Of a stretch of DNA of 64,000 bases, positions 61,771 to 64,000 are shown piece after piece. Numbering within the stretch: the stretch's first letter is position 1; each line of letters begins with the position of its first letter. Under the pieces are notes generated by a model, which was not told the DNA's origin, made no database searches, and saw nothing but the letters and a program-made list of their open reading frames with translations. This DNA is from Vibrio breoganii. GTDB lineage: Bacteria > Pseudomonadota > Gammaproteobacteria > Enterobacterales > Vibrionaceae. The translations under genes and the position numbers were made by a program. The stretch lies in the NCBI RefSeq assembly GCF_001677275.1, contig NZ_CP016177.1, positions 1,426,001-1,490,000 on the forward strand, given 5' to 3'.

Positions 61771-63315
61771 CTATTTCTTCCCAATCTCATAGTCGCGAAG
61801 CTTATTCGCAATTGAGGTGTGCGAGACATTCAGCCTTTTGGCGAGTTTTCTACTTGATGGAAATGCTTGATACAATTTTTCTAGCACCTGAGATTCATGG
61901 CGCTTCATTATATGATCCAGTGAACCATCAAGGTCGAGCTTCGCCTCTCCTTTGGACAACCCATCAAGGGTAGGAAGATGAAAATGCTGGGTCGATAACT
62001 CTGTCCCCTCAAGCTCGGTGAGCGCGCGAAGTACCGCATTGTCGAGCTCGCGTATATTACCCGGCCAGCTATAGCTGATTAAGGCGTCCATCAGGCTTGC
62101 TGAGCAGCTTGGTTTATCAATGCCCAACTGAGCGCAGTGTTTTACCAGCAACATATCCAACAATGGTGCGATATCTGATGATCTGTCGCGCAGTGGCGGG
62201 ATCTTGAGGTTTAAAACGTTAAGACGGAAGTAGAGATCCTGGCGGAAGGTGCCCGACTCTATCAGCTGCTCTAGCGTATGCTTAGTCGAGGCTATGACGC
62301 GAACGTTGACGCTCACCTCTTTATCTTCACCTACACGTCTAAATGTGCCATCTTGTAAGAATCGTAACAGTTTGCTTTGCAAGTGTGCGGACATCTCGCC
62401 AATCTCATCGAGGAAAACAGTCCCTCCATCGGCATTCTCAAAGATACCCTTATGAGGCTTACCTTGATTTGAGGCACTTTCTGCATGACCAAACAACTCA
62501 GTTTCTGCCACGTCATCCGGCATAGAGGCACAACTTAGCACAATAAAGGGGTTTGCTGCGCGATGAGAGCGAGCGTGACAGGCACGAGCAAGCATTTCTT
62601 TGCCGGTTCCTGTATTGCCTTCTATTAACAAGGGCTGCTCAAGCATGGAAAGTTTCTTGGCTTGTGTGATCAGCGCTTTGTGTCGGTTAGATATACCTAC
62701 AAAATGCTCAAACCCCAATGGGTCGCTATCAGATACCAGCTCAGTTTGACCATGGTCTTGCCTAGATTGTCTTAGCTGAAACACGGTACTTGCGTGCACA
62801 GAGGTATCGCTGTTTTGCATCAAATGGACAGGAATGATCTCCATCTGATAGTCAATGCCGCCAATCACAACGGTTTGTTTAGTCCTAGTAGCAGAGTCTT
62901 CTAGCCAAGATTGATAAGAAAACTTAGGAAGCAGTTGACTGATGGAACTGCCTAATATTGACTGTTCGCTACTGTGGAATAGCTGCTTGGCTTTTTGGTT
63001 AGCCATGTCAATCTGGCCATTGAGCCCAACGGAGAGAAGCGCTTCTGACAGGTTATCAAGTACCGCGGTAAGTTCCGTGTTCTTGCGCTCGCTGGGCATA
63101 AACTGAATGCGCCTAACATCAGACACACCTTCAATGCGTCTGATTTGTGCCATCAAGGCACTAAAGGATTCAAAGTCTAATTCTGGGCAATTAAGATAAA
63201 TGATGCCGACAGGGTCAATCTCTATGCCTCGCAAATCTAGGTTTTGCGAGGTTAAGATATCCAGCAGTTCGCGGGTTAAACCTAAGCGATCTTCACACAA
63301 TACTTGTAAGCGCAC
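61771..63315 (-). CDS. tyrR: Aromatic amino acid regulator TyrR
   Basis: 514 residues (E. coli TyrR 513). It has an N-terminal ACT domain (1-70; MRLQVLCEDRLGLTRELLDI), a PAS domain (about 85-180), an AAA+ domain with Walker A GNTGTGKE (233-240) and GTVFLDEIGEM, and a C-terminal helix-turn-helix (SSRKLAKRLNVSHTSIANKL, about 485-505). The GAFTGA loop needed for sigma-54 contact is absent, as in TyrR. It controls aromatic amino acid genes. The order ycjF-tyrR is as in E. coli. Confidence 0.96.
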   Translation of the reverse strand: MRLQVLCEDRLGLTRELLDILTSQNLDLRGIEIDPVGIIYLNCPELDFESFSALMAQIRRIEGVSDVRRIQFMPSERKNTELTAVLDNLSEALLSVGLNGQIDMANQKAKQLFHSSEQSILGSSISQLLPKFSYQSWLEDSATRTKQTVVIGGIDYQMEIIPVHLMQNSDTSVHASTVFQLRQSRQDHGQTELVSDSDPLGFEHFVGISNRHKALITQAKKLSMLEQPLLIEGNTGTGKEMLARACHARSHRAANPFIVLSCASMPDDVAETELFGHAESASNQGKPHKGIFENADGGTVFLDEIGEMSAHLQSKLLRFLQDGTFRRVGEDKEVSVNVRVIASTKHTLEQLIESGTFRQDLYFRLNVLNLKIPPLRDRSSDIAPLLDMLLVKHCAQLGIDKPSCSASLMDALISYSWPGNIRELDNAVLRALTELEGTELSTQHFHLPTLDGLSKGEAKLDLDGSLDHIMKRHESQVLEKLYQAFPSSRKLAKRLNVSHTSIANKLRDYEIGKK

Positions 63316-63401
63316 GTCTGATTCTCAAGTGTTCAATAATGTTTACATGAGTGTCTAGCAGAAGCGCATTTCAGTCAAGCAATATCAAGGATTAGAGCAA
63401 G

Positions 63402-64000
63402 TTAACCCTGCTCTCTTTCTTCACTATTTTGTAAACGATGTTTAACAGAGACCAATACTTGGTCACGTACATCTCGCAATCGCAGGCGATTATCGTCAGA
63501 AAATGGAATGGGTCTCATCAGTTGCGCAGCCTTAATACCCAAACGCGCCGTCAGCAAACCAACACCCACCCCTTGTGCGGCGCGAGTGGACAGCTTGGCG
63601 GTGAGATCCATGGATAAAAGATCCATGCCGGCATCCATAGCAAGCTCAGTACCACCCGCCGCGGCCATATTGAATAAAGTCAGTCTTAGTAACTGAATTC
63701 GAGACCAATACCCTAGCTCTACGCCATATTCTTTAGCGATGCGATTGATAAGGGAGATGTTTCTCCACGCCACCAGCAACATATCAGCGGCGGCCAAAGG
63801 ACTCACCGCAACCATCACGGCGGCCTCAGATGAATACTTGGCAATGGCTTTGTTGATCTTCTGATCCACAGGAGATAACACATACCCCTGATACAAATCT
63901 AACATGTCACGATCAGAGTGATTGTCACTTTTATGTTGCGACCATTTAGACAGACCTACGTTTTCGACACCCGATGCGGTCATTGTCTTAGAAAGAGAAT
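63402..64000 (-). CDS. ycjF: YcjF-like membrane protein, 5' end cut by window edge
   Basis: The frame is open through the window edge (SLSKTM upstream of an internal Met at 63983), so the visible ~199 residues are the C-terminal part of a protein of about 350. The tract KYSSEAAVMVAVSPLAAADMLLVAWRN and the glycine-rich MAAAGGTELAMDAGMDLLS match YcjF (DUF697/UPF0283), an inner-membrane protein encoded between ycjX and tyrR in E. coli. Confidence 0.88.
   Translation of the reverse strand, partial: SLSKTMTASGVENVGLSKWSQHKSDNHSDRDMLDLYQGYVLSPVDQKINKAIAKYSSEAAVMVAVSPLAAADMLLVAWRNISLINRIAKEYGVELGYWSRIQLLRLTLFNMAAAGGTELAMDAGMDLLSMDLTAKLSTRAAQGVGVGLLTARLGIKAAQLMRPIPFSDDNRLRLRDVRDQVLVSVKHRLQNSEEREQG

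Overview
The window reads as chromosomal DNA of a Vibrio or a close Vibrionaceae relative. The evidence is gene content and order: a tandem glycine riboswitch in front of a Na+/alanine symporter (the arrangement known from V. cholerae), the yccA-tusE-yccX-rlmI block and the ycjF-tyrR pair of gammaproteobacteria, a VCA0849-type secreted adhesin, and several families common in vibrios (DUF2750, DUF2947, DUF3157-like). There are no rRNA or tRNA genes, prophages, integrases, insertion sequences or CRISPR arrays. The two ends cut genes: an unrecognised gene at the left and ycjF at the right.

Layout. 1-5 kb: partial gene, aroH-type DAHP synthase with yajQ, a YcaD-like MFS permease, thioredoxin 2 with an unusual WCNPC active site, and a shortened CysG-like siroheme protein. 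5.4-9.6 kb: aapJQMP general amino acid ABC transporter. 9.8-12.5 kb: yccA, tusE, acylphosphatase, rlmI. 12.5-20 kb: a 1748-residue adhesin with eleven nearly identical 100-residue VCBS repeats, divergent from a TolC-like/OmpA-like pair. 20-23.4 kb: DUF2750 gene, yidA, a GNAT/LysE pair, and a two-gene membrane/coiled-coil operon whose first gene has only 52 codons. 23.5-25.3 kb: glycine riboswitch and symporter. 25.5-29 kb: probable vitamin B12 ABC transporter (BtuFCD-like) divergent from a degenerate cobalamin adenosyltransferase-like gene. 29-36.5 kb: LysE, M32 carboxypeptidase, ACT-domain malic enzyme, a diguanylate cyclase, and a MarR regulator divergent from a DUF3179 membrane protein. 36.8-38.6 kb: small exported proteins. 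38.7-43.9 kb: anaerobic DMSO reductase dmsABC, divergent from a TorD-type chaperone and a NapF-like ferredoxin, with a perfect FNR site between them. 44-52 kb: outer-membrane barrel, hrpA, DUF6482-like gene, MipA/OmpV-like protein, TauE, TerB-like protein, DEDDh exonuclease. 52.4-57.8 kb: DUF2760 plus two atypical Hsp70 genes. 57.9-59.1 kb: exported MsrAB fusion. 59.1-64 kb: one-directional run ycjF, tyrR, GNAT, HD phosphohydrolase, DUF2947, alpha/beta hydrolase.

The observations most worth a second look are: (1) three arrays of tandem heptamers (AGCTANN-like) that lie exactly between convergent stop codons at about 25.5, 29.0 and 38.7 kb, two of which supply the last codons and stop of the neighbouring gene; (2) three exact TGTTG-N6-CAACA inverted repeats in the marR/DUF3179 divergent region; (3) the DUF2760-Hsp70-Hsp70 operon, a chaperone-like system of unknown role; (4) several enzymes that have lost or changed key residues (TrxC, acylphosphatase, CysG-like protein, cobalamin adenosyltransferase-like protein); and (5) the 600-bp higher-order pattern in the adhesin repeats.
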